Of a DNA stretch of 64,000 nt, positions 26,995 through 38,063 are shown one piece after another. This stretch comes from JAPPHA01 sp965220985 (lineage in GTDB: Bacteria; Pseudomonadota; Alphaproteobacteria; Rhodobacterales; Rhodobacteraceae), in the NCBI GenBank assembly GCA_965220985.1, contig OZ244854.1:3968001-4032000 (forward strand). The letters are read 5' to 3'. Each line of letters opens with the position of its first letter. The stretch's first letter is position 1. The notes beneath the pieces are model-generated. The model ran no database searches. It saw nothing but the letters and a program-made list of their open reading frames with translations, and was not told the DNA's origin. Made by a program: the position numbers and the translations under genes.

Positions 26995-28038
26995 TCAGAA
27001 GGGCATCGGGTTTTCACGGTGGGCCTTGTCGATGTCCTGCATGCAGTCGTCATCAAGCGTGACCTCGACTGATTGCAGGATATGCTCGAGTTGGGCAAGC
27101 CGCGTCGCGCCAAAGATCGCCGATGCCATGAAGGGTCGGGTTCTGCACCAGGCCAGAGCCATGTGGACAGGATCGATTCCGTGCCGCTTCGCGACTTCGA
27201 GATACCGGTCCACGGCAGCGTGAGCCCTTGCAGTCGACCGGCCCGAGAGGTCGGGCACCATCGACATCCGTGAACCGTCTGGGATGGCACCCGAGCGATA
27301 CTTTCCTGTGAGCAATCCAGTCGCCAGCGGGGAATAGGCCAGCAGTCCCACCTGTTCGTTATGCGCAAGCTCGGACAGATCCGTGTCGAACAGCCGGCAA
27401 AGCAGGCTGTACTCGTTTTGAATGGTCTGAACACGCGGCAGGTTTCTTTCTTCCGAAACCCTCAGCCATCGCGCCGTTCCCCACGAACTCTCGTTCGACA
27501 GCCCGACATAGCGGATCTTCCCCGCGTCGACGAGCTCCTGCAGCGTTTCGAGAACCTCCGTCATGTGGTCAAGAATGCGTTCCAGCTTCTGCGAGGTGGG
27601 ATCGAAGGTCCAGTTTCGCCGAAACGTGTAGGACGCCCGGTTCGGCCAGTGAAGCTGATAGAGATCGATGCAATCGGTTCGAAGATACCTGAGCGAACGT
27701 TCGACAGCGTGCATGATCGACGACCTGTTGATGGGGGCGCCGTTCCTGATGTGCGAAATCCCCGGTCCAGCGACCTTCGTCGCGATCAGGATGTCGGCCC
27801 TTCGCCCCGATTTCTGGATCCATTGCCCAACGATTTTCTCGCTCTCGCCCTGGGTCTCCTTGGAAATCGGGGTGACCGGATAGAGTTCCGCCGTGTCGAT
27901 GATGTTGATCCCGTGATCCACCGCCATGTCGATCTGGGCATGGGCTTCATCAGCCCCGGTCCGTGTACCGAACGTCATGGTCCCAAGGCAAAGTTCGCTG
28001 ATCTTGAGATCCGTGTTCCCGAATTGATTGAGCTTCAT
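26995..28038 (-). CDS. Aldo/keto reductase (Tas-like)
   Basis: NADPH-dependent TIM-barrel oxidoreductase of 347 residues. The catalytic tetrad is visible: Asp and Tyr in DTAELYP, Lys in ATKVAGPG, and His in LYQLHWPNR. The cofactor-binding C-terminal segment SAIFGATRLAQLEHIL is typical. Its length and the insertion after LHWPNR (RNWTFDP) place it with the Tas/YghZ group rather than the short AKRs. Lies 122 bases upstream of, and on the same strand as, the BKACE gene, so cotranscription with the carnitine pair is possible but not required. Substrate unknown. Confidence 0.88.
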   Translation of the reverse strand: MKLNQFGNTDLKISELCLGTMTFGTRTGADEAHAQIDMAVDHGINIIDTAELYPVTPISKETQGESEKIVGQWIQKSGRRADILIATKVAGPGISHIRNGAPINRSSIMHAVERSLRYLRTDCIDLYQLHWPNRASYTFRRNWTFDPTSQKLERILDHMTEVLETLQELVDAGKIRYVGLSNESSWGTARWLRVSEERNLPRVQTIQNEYSLLCRLFDTDLSELAHNEQVGLLAYSPLATGLLTGKYRSGAIPDGSRMSMVPDLSGRSTARAHAAVDRYLEVAKRHGIDPVHMALAWCRTRPFMASAIFGATRLAQLEHILQSVEVTLDDDCMQDIDKAHRENPMPF

Positions 28039-28236
28039 GACGGCCTTTCGATATGTGCTTGTCGCGGTCGCGACCGTATGCCGATGTCGATCAACCCATG
28101 CAACATGCCTTTGTCACCGGGCAAAATGGCAAAGCGCCGGGAATGCGGACAGATGAATGCGCGAAACCGAGAATCGCCTCATCCCACCCATTCATCGGAC
28201 CTTTCTCGATCGCGCCTCGAATGATACCTGCCGATC

Positions 28237-28740
28237 ATGAGTTCCCATTCGATCATCCGCGACGCCACGCATGACGATTGCCCGCAAGTCTGTCAGCTGT
28301 GGAACGGCTTCATTCGCTCGACAGTCGTCACCTTCAACAACAAGGAACACACAGTCGAAAGCGTGGTCCGGGACATCGAAGAGAAACGGCGAAACGGCTA
28401 TCCGTTTCTTGTCGCCACCCACGCCGACAAGGTCATCGGATTCGCGACCTACCGACAGTTTCGCGGGGGCCCCGGATATGCTCACACGATGGAAAGCACG
28501 ATCATGATCTCGACCGAGGCGCAATCCGGCGGAACCGGTCGACGCCTGATGATCCGTCTCGAGGACCACGCCCGCAGGAATGGCGTGCACTCGATCTTCG
28601 CCGGAGTCAGCGCCGAGAACTCGGGAGCCGTGACCTTCCACGAGAAATGCGGCTACACGCGGATCTCGCGGCTGCGTGAAGTCGGCTTCAAGTTCGGCCG
28701 CTGGCACGATCTGATCCTCTTGCAAAAGATCATCGATTGA
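28237..28740 (+). CDS. GNAT N-acetyltransferase, phosphinothricin acetyltransferase-like
   Basis: 167 residues, a single GNAT domain. The opening IIRDATHDDCPQVCQLWN, the acetyl-CoA loop region QSGGTGRRLMIRLEDHAR and the final HEKCGYTRISRLREVGFKFGRWHD match the Pat/Bar/MnaT subfamily that acetylates phosphinothricin, methionine sulfoximine or related amino acids. In most environmental bacteria it acts on methionine derivatives or an unknown amine. It is divergent from the aldo/keto reductase gene and 77 bases from the M3 peptidase gene. Confidence 0.85.
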   Translation: MSSHSIIRDATHDDCPQVCQLWNGFIRSTVVTFNNKEHTVESVVRDIEEKRRNGYPFLVATHADKVIGFATYRQFRGGPGYAHTMESTIMISTEAQSGGTGRRLMIRLEDHARRNGVHSIFAGVSAENSGAVTFHEKCGYTRISRLREVGFKFGRWHDLILLQKIID

Positions 28741-28817
28741 AACAAAGCCCAAAACGAAGTGAAGACACCCCTTTCAGATGGGGCACATCCCAATCCAGTC
28801 AGCCTTGAGGTGAAGAA

Positions 28818-30677
28818 ATGACCAGTGTCCGATCCCTGATCGCGTGCAACCGCCTTGGCTCAATGCGCAGCCCCGATGACATGTCCAGCTCGGAGACCCC
28901 GGAAAGCGAACTGCCCGTGTGGGATCTCACGGATCTCTATCCGTCCGAAGAATGTTCCGAGCTTGCCGATCACCGCCGATGGCTGGCTGACGAATGCGAA
29001 GCGTTCAACGCCGACTACGAAGGCAAACTCGCCAGTTTGACGTCATCGGAATTGCTCGCGTGCATTCAACGCATGGAACGCATCGGACTTGTCGCTGGAC
29101 GGATCATGTCGTTCGCCGGGCTTCGCAACGCTCAGGACCTGACCGACGCCGCGAGGGCCAAGTTTCTGACGGACATGGACACCGAAGTCACCTCAGCGAG
29201 ATCGCGGCTGGTCTTCTTCGAACTGGAACTCAACACGATCAGCGCAGACAGTCTCTCTGCGCTTATGGAGGAAAGCGAGGAACTCGCGCGCTACCGGGAG
29301 TATTTCGCGCAGATCATGGCGATGAAGCCGCATCTCCTTTCCGACGAACTCGAACAGTTCCTGCACGACCAGTCGGTCGTGGGCGCTTCCGCGTGGATGA
29401 GACTGTTCGACGAGACGGTCGCCGCGCTCGAGTTCAGCGTCGGCGACGACACTCTCTCGCTCGAGGAAACGCTCAACCGTCTCAACGAACCCAATCGCGA
29501 TGTCCGCGAACAGGCTGCGCGGGCTCTCGCGGCGACGCTGGGCGACAATGTCCCCCTGTTTTCCCGGATCACGAACACGCTTGCGAAAGAGAAAGAGGTC
29601 GAGGATCGCTGGCGGAAACTGCCGACGCCGCAATCGGGACGACACCTGGCCAACCGGATCGAACCCGCGATCGTGGCCTCGCTGCGCGATTCGGTGGTCG
29701 CGGCCTGCCCCCGATTGTCCCATCGATACTACCGGCTCAAGGCCAAGTGGCTGGGCCTCGATCACCTCGAGGTCTGGGACCGAAACGCCCCGCTCCCCGA
29801 AGCGGAAACCGCAAAGGTCAGCTGGGATGATGCCAGAACCATCGTCATGGACGCGTTCGGGGGCTTCTCGCCGAAACTGGCCGAGGTTGCCGAGCCGTTT
29901 TTCGACAGCGGCTGGATCGACGTCGCGCCGCGACCCGGCAAGGCCCCCGGCGCCTTCGCGCACCCGTGCGTGGTCGATGTTCACCCCTACATTCTGCTCA
30001 ACTACCAGGGCCGCAAACGGGACGTCATGGTGCTCGCCCATGAACTCGGCCACGGCGTTCACCAAAGCCTCGCGGCTGTCCAGGGACCGCTGCTGAGCAA
30101 CACGCCATTGACCCTTGCGGAGACCGCCAGCGTCTTTGGCGAGATGCTGACCTTCAGGCGCCTGCTCGATGCGACCGAGTCGCCGGCCGAAAAAAAGAGC
30201 CTGCTCGCGTCGAAGGTCGAGGACATGATCAATACGGTTGTCAGGCAGATTGCGTTCTACGACTTCGAAAGCCGGGTTCACGACCTTCGGCGCGAGGGCG
30301 AACTGATGCCCGATCAGATCAACGAAATCTGGATGGATGTCCAGAAAACCAGTCTTGGCCCGGCCTTCAGGTTCATGGACGGGTACGAGACGTACTGGTC
30401 ATACGTCCCCCATTTCATCCACTCGCCGTTCTATGTCTACGCCTATGCCTTCGGCGACTGCCTCGTGAACTCGCTCTACGCTGTCTACCTGGAGATGGGC
30501 GACGACTTCGTTCCGCTCTACCTCGACATGCTTGCGGCAGGAGGCTCAAAGCACCACAAGGAACTGCTCGAACCGTTCGGTCTTGACGCAAGCGATCCCG
30601 GTTTCTGGAACAAGGGCCTGGTGATGCTTTCGGATCTTGTGGACCAGCTCGAGGAGCTCGACGCGGCATCAAGCTGA
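28818..30677 (+). CDS. M3 family oligoendopeptidase (PepF type)
   Basis: Cytosolic zinc oligopeptidase of 619 residues that degrades short peptides. The zinc site is HELGH at about residues 408-412 in VLAHELGHGVHQ, and the third ligand Glu lies in TLAETASVFGEML downstream. The PepF/M3 N-terminal helical domain begins at VWDLTDLYPS. GAGGTGAAGAA before 28818 supports the chosen ATG; an ATG at 28881 would still leave the full domain. No signal peptide. Convergent with rpoH. Confidence 0.93.
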   Translation: MTSVRSLIACNRLGSMRSPDDMSSSETPESELPVWDLTDLYPSEECSELADHRRWLADECEAFNADYEGKLASLTSSELLACIQRMERIGLVAGRIMSFAGLRNAQDLTDAARAKFLTDMDTEVTSARSRLVFFELELNTISADSLSALMEESEELARYREYFAQIMAMKPHLLSDELEQFLHDQSVVGASAWMRLFDETVAALEFSVGDDTLSLEETLNRLNEPNRDVREQAARALAATLGDNVPLFSRITNTLAKEKEVEDRWRKLPTPQSGRHLANRIEPAIVASLRDSVVAACPRLSHRYYRLKAKWLGLDHLEVWDRNAPLPEAETAKVSWDDARTIVMDAFGGFSPKLAEVAEPFFDSGWIDVAPRPGKAPGAFAHPCVVDVHPYILLNYQGRKRDVMVLAHELGHGVHQSLAAVQGPLLSNTPLTLAETASVFGEMLTFRRLLDATESPAEKKSLLASKVEDMINTVVRQIAFYDFESRVHDLRREGELMPDQINEIWMDVQKTSLGPAFRFMDGYETYWSYVPHFIHSPFYVYAYAFGDCLVNSLYAVYLEMGDDFVPLYLDMLAAGGSKHHKELLEPFGLDASDPGFWNKGLVMLSDLVDQLEELDAASS

Positions 30678-30849
30678 CACGAAACCCGATCGAGCGACGT
30701 GACAGCAGAACGCCCAAAGGCCGGACAAGGCACCCGCGAAACGCCACCCACGCGACCGGCGAACTGACGTCGCAGCGGATCGCGCCGGCTTGGCCGAAGT
30801 TGCCGCGTTTCAGACAGACGCGACCAGTGCCGTCATCCGAGCCGCGCGC

Positions 30850-31752
30850 TCAGGTCGCCGGAATGGCCATGCCCTGTTCTGCGGCAAGGCGCATCATTGT
30901 CTTTTGGAGTTTTTGAAAGGCCGAAACCTCGATCTGCCGAATCCGCTCCCTGCTGACGCCGTGCTTTTCGGACAAATCCTGCAAGGTTGCCGGCTCTTCC
31001 GACAGCTTGCGCATTGTCAGTATGTCCTGCTCGCGCTCGTTGAGCGTCTGCATCGCCTGGTTCAGCATCTCGCGCCGGTAATCGAGCTCATCTTTCTCGA
31101 TGATCTCTTCGACATGGTCGGCGTTTTCGTCCTCGAGCCAATCCTGCCACTCGCCCGGCTCGGCATCGTCCGAGCCCCGCGACCGTGGCGCGTTCAAGGA
31201 CTGATCGGCACCGGTCATCCGGCGGTTCATCGCGATCACGTCCTGCTGGCTGACGTTCAGGTCTTCGGCGATGCGCTTGACGTTCTCGGGACGCAAGTCG
31301 CCTTGTTCCAGCGCATTGATGCGCCGGCGTGCCTTGCCGAGATTGAAGAAGAGCTTCTTCTGGACGCTCGTGGTGCCGACCTTGACCAAGGACCAGCTGC
31401 GCAGGACGTATTCCTGCACGCTCGCGCGAATCCACCACATCGCATAGGTCGCAAGGCGAAAGCCCCGTTCAGGATCGAAACGCTTGACCGCCTGCATGAG
31501 CCCGACATTGGCTTCCTGGATCAAGTCGGACACGGGCAACCCGTATCCCCTGTAACCAAGAGCGATCTTTGCTGCCAATCGCAGATGCGATGTCACGAGC
31601 TTGTCGGCTGCACGAACATCTCCATGCGTGACCAGGGCCTTCGCGAGCATGTACTCCTCTTCGGGTTCAAGCATCGGGAATTCCTTGATTTCCTGCATGT
31701 ATTGCGCAAGTCCCGCATTGGTCGACGGTACCGGCAGATTCGCGTAGTTCAT
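30850..31752 (-). CDS. rpoH: RNA polymerase heat-shock sigma factor, sigma-32
   Basis: Directs transcription of heat-shock genes. 300 residues. Region 2 (DLIQEANVGLMQAVKRFDPERGFRLATYAMWWIRASV, cited here as key residues D-L-I-Q-E and Y-A-M-W-W-I-R) recognises the -10 element; the RpoH box QKKLFFNLG, which is specific for sigma-32 and involved in its turnover, is intact; region 4.2 is the HTH TLQDLSEKHGVSRERIRQIE. A sigma-32-like promoter sits about 70 bases upstream, suggesting autoregulation. It lies next to rluD, as in many Rhodobacterales. Confidence 0.97.
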   Translation of the reverse strand: MNYANLPVPSTNAGLAQYMQEIKEFPMLEPEEEYMLAKALVTHGDVRAADKLVTSHLRLAAKIALGYRGYGLPVSDLIQEANVGLMQAVKRFDPERGFRLATYAMWWIRASVQEYVLRSWSLVKVGTTSVQKKLFFNLGKARRRINALEQGDLRPENVKRIAEDLNVSQQDVIAMNRRMTGADQSLNAPRSRGSDDAEPGEWQDWLEDENADHVEEIIEKDELDYRREMLNQAMQTLNEREQDILTMRKLSEEPATLQDLSEKHGVSRERIRQIEVSAFQKLQKTMMRLAAEQGMAIPAT

Positions 31753-31822
31753 CAGGCAATTGTCCTTTCGATCAGGGCCTCGGGGTCAAGAAGGCGCACC
31801 CGGCGCCAACACCCCGTGTGCC

Positions 31823-31852
31823 TTATATGGTTCGGAACGGACAAATTTCAAG
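31823..31852 (-). promoter_or_regulatory. Sigma-32-type promoter upstream of rpoH
   Basis: Read on the minus strand: CTTGAAA (31852-31846), 15-base spacer, CCATATAA (31830-31823). This closely matches the heat-shock consensus CTTGAA-N13-17-CCCCATNTA (14 bases by that definition). The rpoH start codon is about 70 bases downstream. Autoregulation of rpoH by a sigma-32 promoter is known in alphaproteobacteria such as Caulobacter; here it is predicted from sequence only. Confidence 0.65.
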
Positions 31853-31944
31853 ATCGCGACAGGTTGGCGACACGTTCGGCGCGCTGCATGATGACAGCTT
31901 CGTGACGGGCGCGTCATCTCGTTCAATCGACGCGTCTTGCGTGG

Positions 31945-33063
31945 TCATCCCCGGTCGTGTTCGGGCGCGGCGGATGCGACCAGCAACCGCTCAAGGTTCC
32001 GCAAATCGTCGGGCAGCGGCGACTCGAACGTCATTTTCCGCTCCGACTGCGGGTGAACGAAGCCGAGTTGGGCCGCGTGCAGGGCCTGCCGTCTCGGATG
32101 TCTGATCGTGCCGTCATTCAGCTCCGCTTGCCGATGAACTCCACCGGGATCATCGCCATGCATGTCCCGATCCAGAGCCGGTGGCAGGCGCCGCCCGCCG
32201 CCGTATTGGGGATCTCCGACAAGCGGATGACCAAGATGCTGCATGTGAAGCCGAATCTGGTGGGTTCGACCCGTCTCCAGCCAGAAATTCACTTTCGCGA
32301 AACTCTGCCGATCACCCAGTGGAAAGACATCGACAACCCGAAACCGGGTCACCGCGTGCCGTCCCCCTTTCGTCATGACAGCCATCTTCTTTCGATCGCC
32401 GCGGCTGCGCCCAACCTGGGTGGTCACCTTGAACACGCCGCCACTCTCGAAGGAGACACTCTCGAGCCCGGCGACCCGCGGGTTCGAAGTTTCGGGCACC
32501 CCGTGGCAGAATCCTGTATAGAGCCTGTCGACGTCATGCGCTGCAAACTGCCCCGAGAGTCCGACATGAGCCAATCTCGTCTTTGCCACCACCAGGAGAC
32601 CCGAGGTGTTCTTGTCGATCCGATGAACGATTCCCGGCCTCAACGGATCGCCGGTATCGGCGAGATTTCCCCCGCAGTGATGCATGACCGCGTTGAGCAG
32701 CGTGCCATCCACGGACCCGGGCGCCGGGTGAACCGTCATCCCCGCCGGCTTGTCCACCACGAGAAGATCCGAGTCCTCGTGGACGACCGTGAGAGGAATG
32801 TCAGCCGGGGATGCACTCGGAACCGGCAACGGCGTCACCTTCACGATCCATGTCTCGCCGGGATGACAGCGGGCGGCGGGATTGATGACGACCGTTCCGT
32901 CCGCTTTCGAAACCATGCCGTCGCGGATCAATTGCTGCAACCGCGTGCGGGTCAGGACCGCATCCGGCGGCGCTGCCTGGGCAAGGGCCCGATCGAGGCG
33001 AACCGGCCCGGACCCCTCCACCATGAGGTCCAGCCTTCTTGCCTGCTCCGGCGCGTCAGCCAT
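31945..33063 (-). CDS. rluD: 23S rRNA pseudouridine synthase, RluD-like
   Basis: Isomerises uridines to pseudouridine in helix 69 of 23S rRNA. 372 residues from the ATG at 33063 (a GTG at 33072 is in frame). An N-terminal S4-like domain (RLDRALAQ...RLQQLIRDGMV) precedes the catalytic domain with the active-site Asp in HRIDKNTSGLLVVAKT and the motif ETGRTHQIRLHMQHLGHP. It lies head-to-head with the DUF6476 gene and downstream of the rpoH promoter region, the same arrangement as in Rhodobacteraceae. Slightly longer than Escherichia coli RluD owing to an insert near the C-terminus (DMHGDDPGG). Confidence 0.92.
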   Translation of the reverse strand: MADAPEQARRLDLMVEGSGPVRLDRALAQAAPPDAVLTRTRLQQLIRDGMVSKADGTVVINPAARCHPGETWIVKVTPLPVPSASPADIPLTVVHEDSDLLVVDKPAGMTVHPAPGSVDGTLLNAVMHHCGGNLADTGDPLRPGIVHRIDKNTSGLLVVAKTRLAHVGLSGQFAAHDVDRLYTGFCHGVPETSNPRVAGLESVSFESGGVFKVTTQVGRSRGDRKKMAVMTKGGRHAVTRFRVVDVFPLGDRQSFAKVNFWLETGRTHQIRLHMQHLGHPLVGDPQYGGGRRLPPALDRDMHGDDPGGVHRQAELNDGTIRHPRRQALHAAQLGFVHPQSERKMTFESPLPDDLRNLERLLVASAAPEHDRG

Positions 33064-33101
33064 CAGGCGCACCCGGACAAATACGGAGAACTGAACTGCA
33101 A

Positions 33102-33395
33102 ATGAACGAGTCTTCGGAATTCGCCCGATTGCGTGTCCTGCGCGGTCTCGTCGTGGTGCTCATGGTGGTCATGATTATCGGAATCGTTGTCACGATGACC
33201 GCGGTCACCGTGGGTGTCCTCAATCTCGGTTCGCGTGCCACGTTCCCCGACGGCATCAACATTCCAGAGGGAACGACGGTCACGGCAGTGACTCGTGGAG
33301 ATGACTGGATCGCGGTGGTGACAGATCAGGACCGAATCCTGATCTTCGACCAAACTGGCCAGGAACTGCGTCAGGAAATCGACGTCCGACCGTGA
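33102..33395 (+). CDS. DUF6476 family small membrane protein
   Basis: 97 residues from the ATG at 33102. One transmembrane segment (LVVVLMVVMIIGIVVTM) follows a short charged N-terminus; the rest is a small beta-rich domain with WIAVVTDQDRILIFD. This matches a family described from Rhodobacterales genomes, where it lies next to rluD as here. Function unknown. The upstream in-frame extension to 33039 overlaps the rluD start and is not supported. Confidence 0.8.
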   Translation: MNESSEFARLRVLRGLVVVLMVVMIIGIVVTMTAVTVGVLNLGSRATFPDGINIPEGTTVTAVTRGDDWIAVVTDQDRILIFDQTGQELRQEIDVRP

Positions 33396-33491
33396 CACCA
33401 AACGTCAACTCCCTGTCCCCAAGACGTCTGAATTGATGTAGGATCATCGAACGCGATTCCCGACCGGTTGACGAATGGGCCTGCCCGCCAC

Positions 33492-35453
33492 ATGACAAAA
33501 ATCCCCCAGAGTTTTCTCGACCAGCTCATGGACCGGGTCTCGCTTGCCAAGGTCGTCGGCGAAAAGGTGTCGTGGGATCAAAAAAAGTCCAATCCGGGTC
33601 GCGGCGAGTACTGGGCATGCTGTCCGTTCCATCAGGAAAAGACCCCGTCGTTCAAGGTCGATGACAAGAAGGGTTTCTATTATTGCTTCGGGTGTCACAG
33701 CAAGGGTGGCGCCATCAGATTCGTTTGCGAGACAAGCAATGTCGGCTTCACGGATGCAGTCGCCATGCTCGCGCGCGACGTGGGGATGGAAGTTCCTGCT
33801 CCCGACCCGGAAGCCAAGAAGAAGATGGATCGGCAGTCGCGGCTGACCGACGTCCTGGAGCTCGCGGTGGCGTTTTATCGCCTGCAACTCAACTCGTCGA
33901 AGGCCGACGCGGCGCGACAGTACCTCGACAGGCGCGGCATGTCCGATGACACCAGGAGCCTGTTCAATGTCGGTTACGCCCCGAAGGGCTCGCCATCGCT
34001 CCAGCAGCACCTTTCGCAGAAAGGGGTCGCGATCAAGGACATGGTCGATGCCGGACTCGTCGCGATACCCGATGACGGGGGCAAGCCGTATGACCGGTTT
34101 CGCGACCGGATCATGTTTCCGATTCGGAGCCCGCGAGACTCGTGCGTGGGATTCGGCGGCAGGGCGATGGACCCGAACGCCCGGGCAAAGTACCTGAATT
34201 CGCCCGAGACCGACGTCTTCAAGAAAAGCCGGCTGCTCTACAACCTCGGCCCTGCCCGCAACGCAATGGGCAAGACCGACCAGCTCGTCGTTGCCGAAGG
34301 CTACATGGACGTGATCGCGCTGGTCGCGGCCGGAATCGAGAGCGCCGTTGCTCCGCTCGGGACGGCCATCACCGAGCAGCAGCTTGGTCTCATGTGGCGA
34401 ATCAGCCCCGAACCGATCATCACTCTTGACGGCGATTCTGCCGGACGCAGCGCGGCAATGCGGTTGATCGACCTTGCATTGCCGAACCTGGCAGGCGATC
34501 GCTCGCTGCGGTTCGTCATGATGCCGGAAGGCAAGGATCCGGACGATGTGATCCGCGACCAGGGCGTCCAGTCAATGCGGGAAATGCTCGCGAACAGCCA
34601 GTCGATGTTCGAGTTGCTGTGGCAAAGGGAGACCCAGGGTCGTGAACTCGACAGTCCCGAGCGGCGGGCCGCCCTCCAGAATTCGCTGGAGAGGTCCATC
34701 GGCAGGATCAAGGACCAAACCCTTCAAAAGCACTATCGCGATGCGCTTCGCCAGAAACTCCGCGAACTGTTCGGTTTCGCGCCGCAGGGACCCGGCAAGG
34801 ACCGCAGAGGAACCGGGCGCGGTCGCCAGGGTGCGCGTGCTGCCGAGCCGGTCGCAACGACGCGCAGCACGGCGCTCGCCAATTCCAAGATGTCAGGATC
34901 GGCGGCCCTGCGGAGGAACCGTGAGGCGGTCATTCTCGCGGCGGCGATCTTGAACCCGTCATCGGCGCTCGAGCTCGAGTCGGAACTGGAGTCCTGTCCG
35001 ATCGAAACCGAGGAGTTCGCATCGCTGCACAACGTTTTTGTCAAACTGCTCTCCCGGGAAAACAAAACGAGCATCGAAGTCGAGTCGTTTCGAGACCGCC
35101 TCAATGACGCGATCGGCCATGACGCCATCGAGTGGCTGCGAAGAGAACCGGGCGTGCGCAGCAGCCCTTGCCTCAAGGACAACGCCGAAGCCGCCACGAT
35201 CGCGAAGACCCTGAAGGAAACCCTGCACATCCACGCCGTTGACATCGGCCTTGATCGAGATGTCAAGGAAATCGAGGAAGAGCTGTTCACCGCGACCAAC
35301 GAGACGTTCACCGCCAGGATGAGGCAGGTGGTGCAGGACCGCGATCGGCTGCAACTGTCCAAGGTGGCCGAGACTCCCGAGGACGACGACGAGATCGATC
35401 TGACACGCAGGCTGCGTTCCATGAAAGCCGACAGGATTTGGGAAAAGCCCTGA
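33492..35453 (+). CDS. dnaG: DNA primase
   Basis: Synthesises RNA primers at the replication fork. 653 residues from the ATG at 33492; a TTG at 33468 would add eight. The N-terminal zinc-binding domain has C44, H47, C65 and C68 (CPFH and CFGC). The Toprim catalytic core includes VVAEGYMDVIAL and the acidic ITLDGDSAGRSA. The C-terminal helicase-binding region is present and ends in an acidic tail. A linker of about 35 residues rich in Arg/Gly/Ala (near 34790-34870) separates core and C-terminal domain. rpoD follows on the same strand. Confidence 0.97.
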   Translation: MTKIPQSFLDQLMDRVSLAKVVGEKVSWDQKKSNPGRGEYWACCPFHQEKTPSFKVDDKKGFYYCFGCHSKGGAIRFVCETSNVGFTDAVAMLARDVGMEVPAPDPEAKKKMDRQSRLTDVLELAVAFYRLQLNSSKADAARQYLDRRGMSDDTRSLFNVGYAPKGSPSLQQHLSQKGVAIKDMVDAGLVAIPDDGGKPYDRFRDRIMFPIRSPRDSCVGFGGRAMDPNARAKYLNSPETDVFKKSRLLYNLGPARNAMGKTDQLVVAEGYMDVIALVAAGIESAVAPLGTAITEQQLGLMWRISPEPIITLDGDSAGRSAAMRLIDLALPNLAGDRSLRFVMMPEGKDPDDVIRDQGVQSMREMLANSQSMFELLWQRETQGRELDSPERRAALQNSLERSIGRIKDQTLQKHYRDALRQKLRELFGFAPQGPGKDRRGTGRGRQGARAAEPVATTRSTALANSKMSGSAALRRNREAVILAAAILNPSSALELESELESCPIETEEFASLHNVFVKLLSRENKTSIEVESFRDRLNDAIGHDAIEWLRREPGVRSSPCLKDNAEAATIAKTLKETLHIHAVDIGLDRDVKEIEEELFTATNETFTARMRQVVQDRDRLQLSKVAETPEDDDEIDLTRRLRSMKADRIWEKP

Positions 35454-35847
35454 CGCGAATGCGGGGACTTCCGACCTGTTCGCGGTGATGCCGGGCAGAA
35501 GGCGAGGCAGTCGCTGACCCGAAATGGGCCGTGATTCCCTTGTTTTGCCAAGGCGAGCGCTCCAGCGACGGAACGCTGTCGCGCTGAAATCACCCGTCAC
35601 CGCATTGATTGTCGTTGAATCTGTTCTGATTCCTTGAAAAACCCGATTGCAGGCATCATATTGCCCAGAATCCGCCGATCGCCGGAGGGGGCGTCCGCAA
35701 CAACCGTGTCGATATCCCGGGAATGAGCAAACGCCATGACGGTCTGTGGGCAGCAGACCGGTTGGCGTGTCGTGACCGAGATCGTATGACTCACGGCTTG
35801 CCGACGCGATCCTTGGTCGCGGCGACATTCGTACCGAGGATCACCAT
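35454..35847 (+). promoter_or_regulatory. dnaG-rpoD intergenic region
   Basis: 394 bases without a gene. It contains the heat-shock-like promoter annotated separately at 35633-35663. A vegetative promoter for rpoD is expected here too, but I cannot point to a convincing pair. No terminator hairpin with a T-run follows dnaG, so read-through from dnaG to rpoD is possible. Confidence 0.4.
35633..35663 (+). promoter_or_regulatory. Candidate sigma-32-type promoter upstream of rpoD
   Basis: CTTGAAA (35633-35639), 16-base spacer, TCATATTG (35656-35663). The -35 half is identical to that of the rpoH promoter in this window and the -10 half is similar (CCATATAA versus TCATATTG). In Escherichia coli rpoD also has a heat-shock promoter, located inside dnaG. 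The weaker -10 and one-base-longer spacer make this less certain than the rpoH site. Confidence 0.45.
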
Positions 35848-37830
<1,983 letters not shown>

Positions 37831-38063
37831 GCCCGATCGCGGTCGAAATCGTTCAACGCTGGCGATTGGTCACGGCGCAGGTCGCGTTCAGCGGGACTCT
37901 CCCGACGCCACGGGAGCGACCCGGCAGTCCGCATGCGGGCGGGCTGGGCCGCATGTCCCCGGCGACTTGATGGACCCTGAATCTTTGCGATGAGTTCGAA
38001 AACCGTGCCCGGCTTGCGTCGTTGCGGCCGATGATCAGGACGTCACGTTCCGATCGAGCGCGA

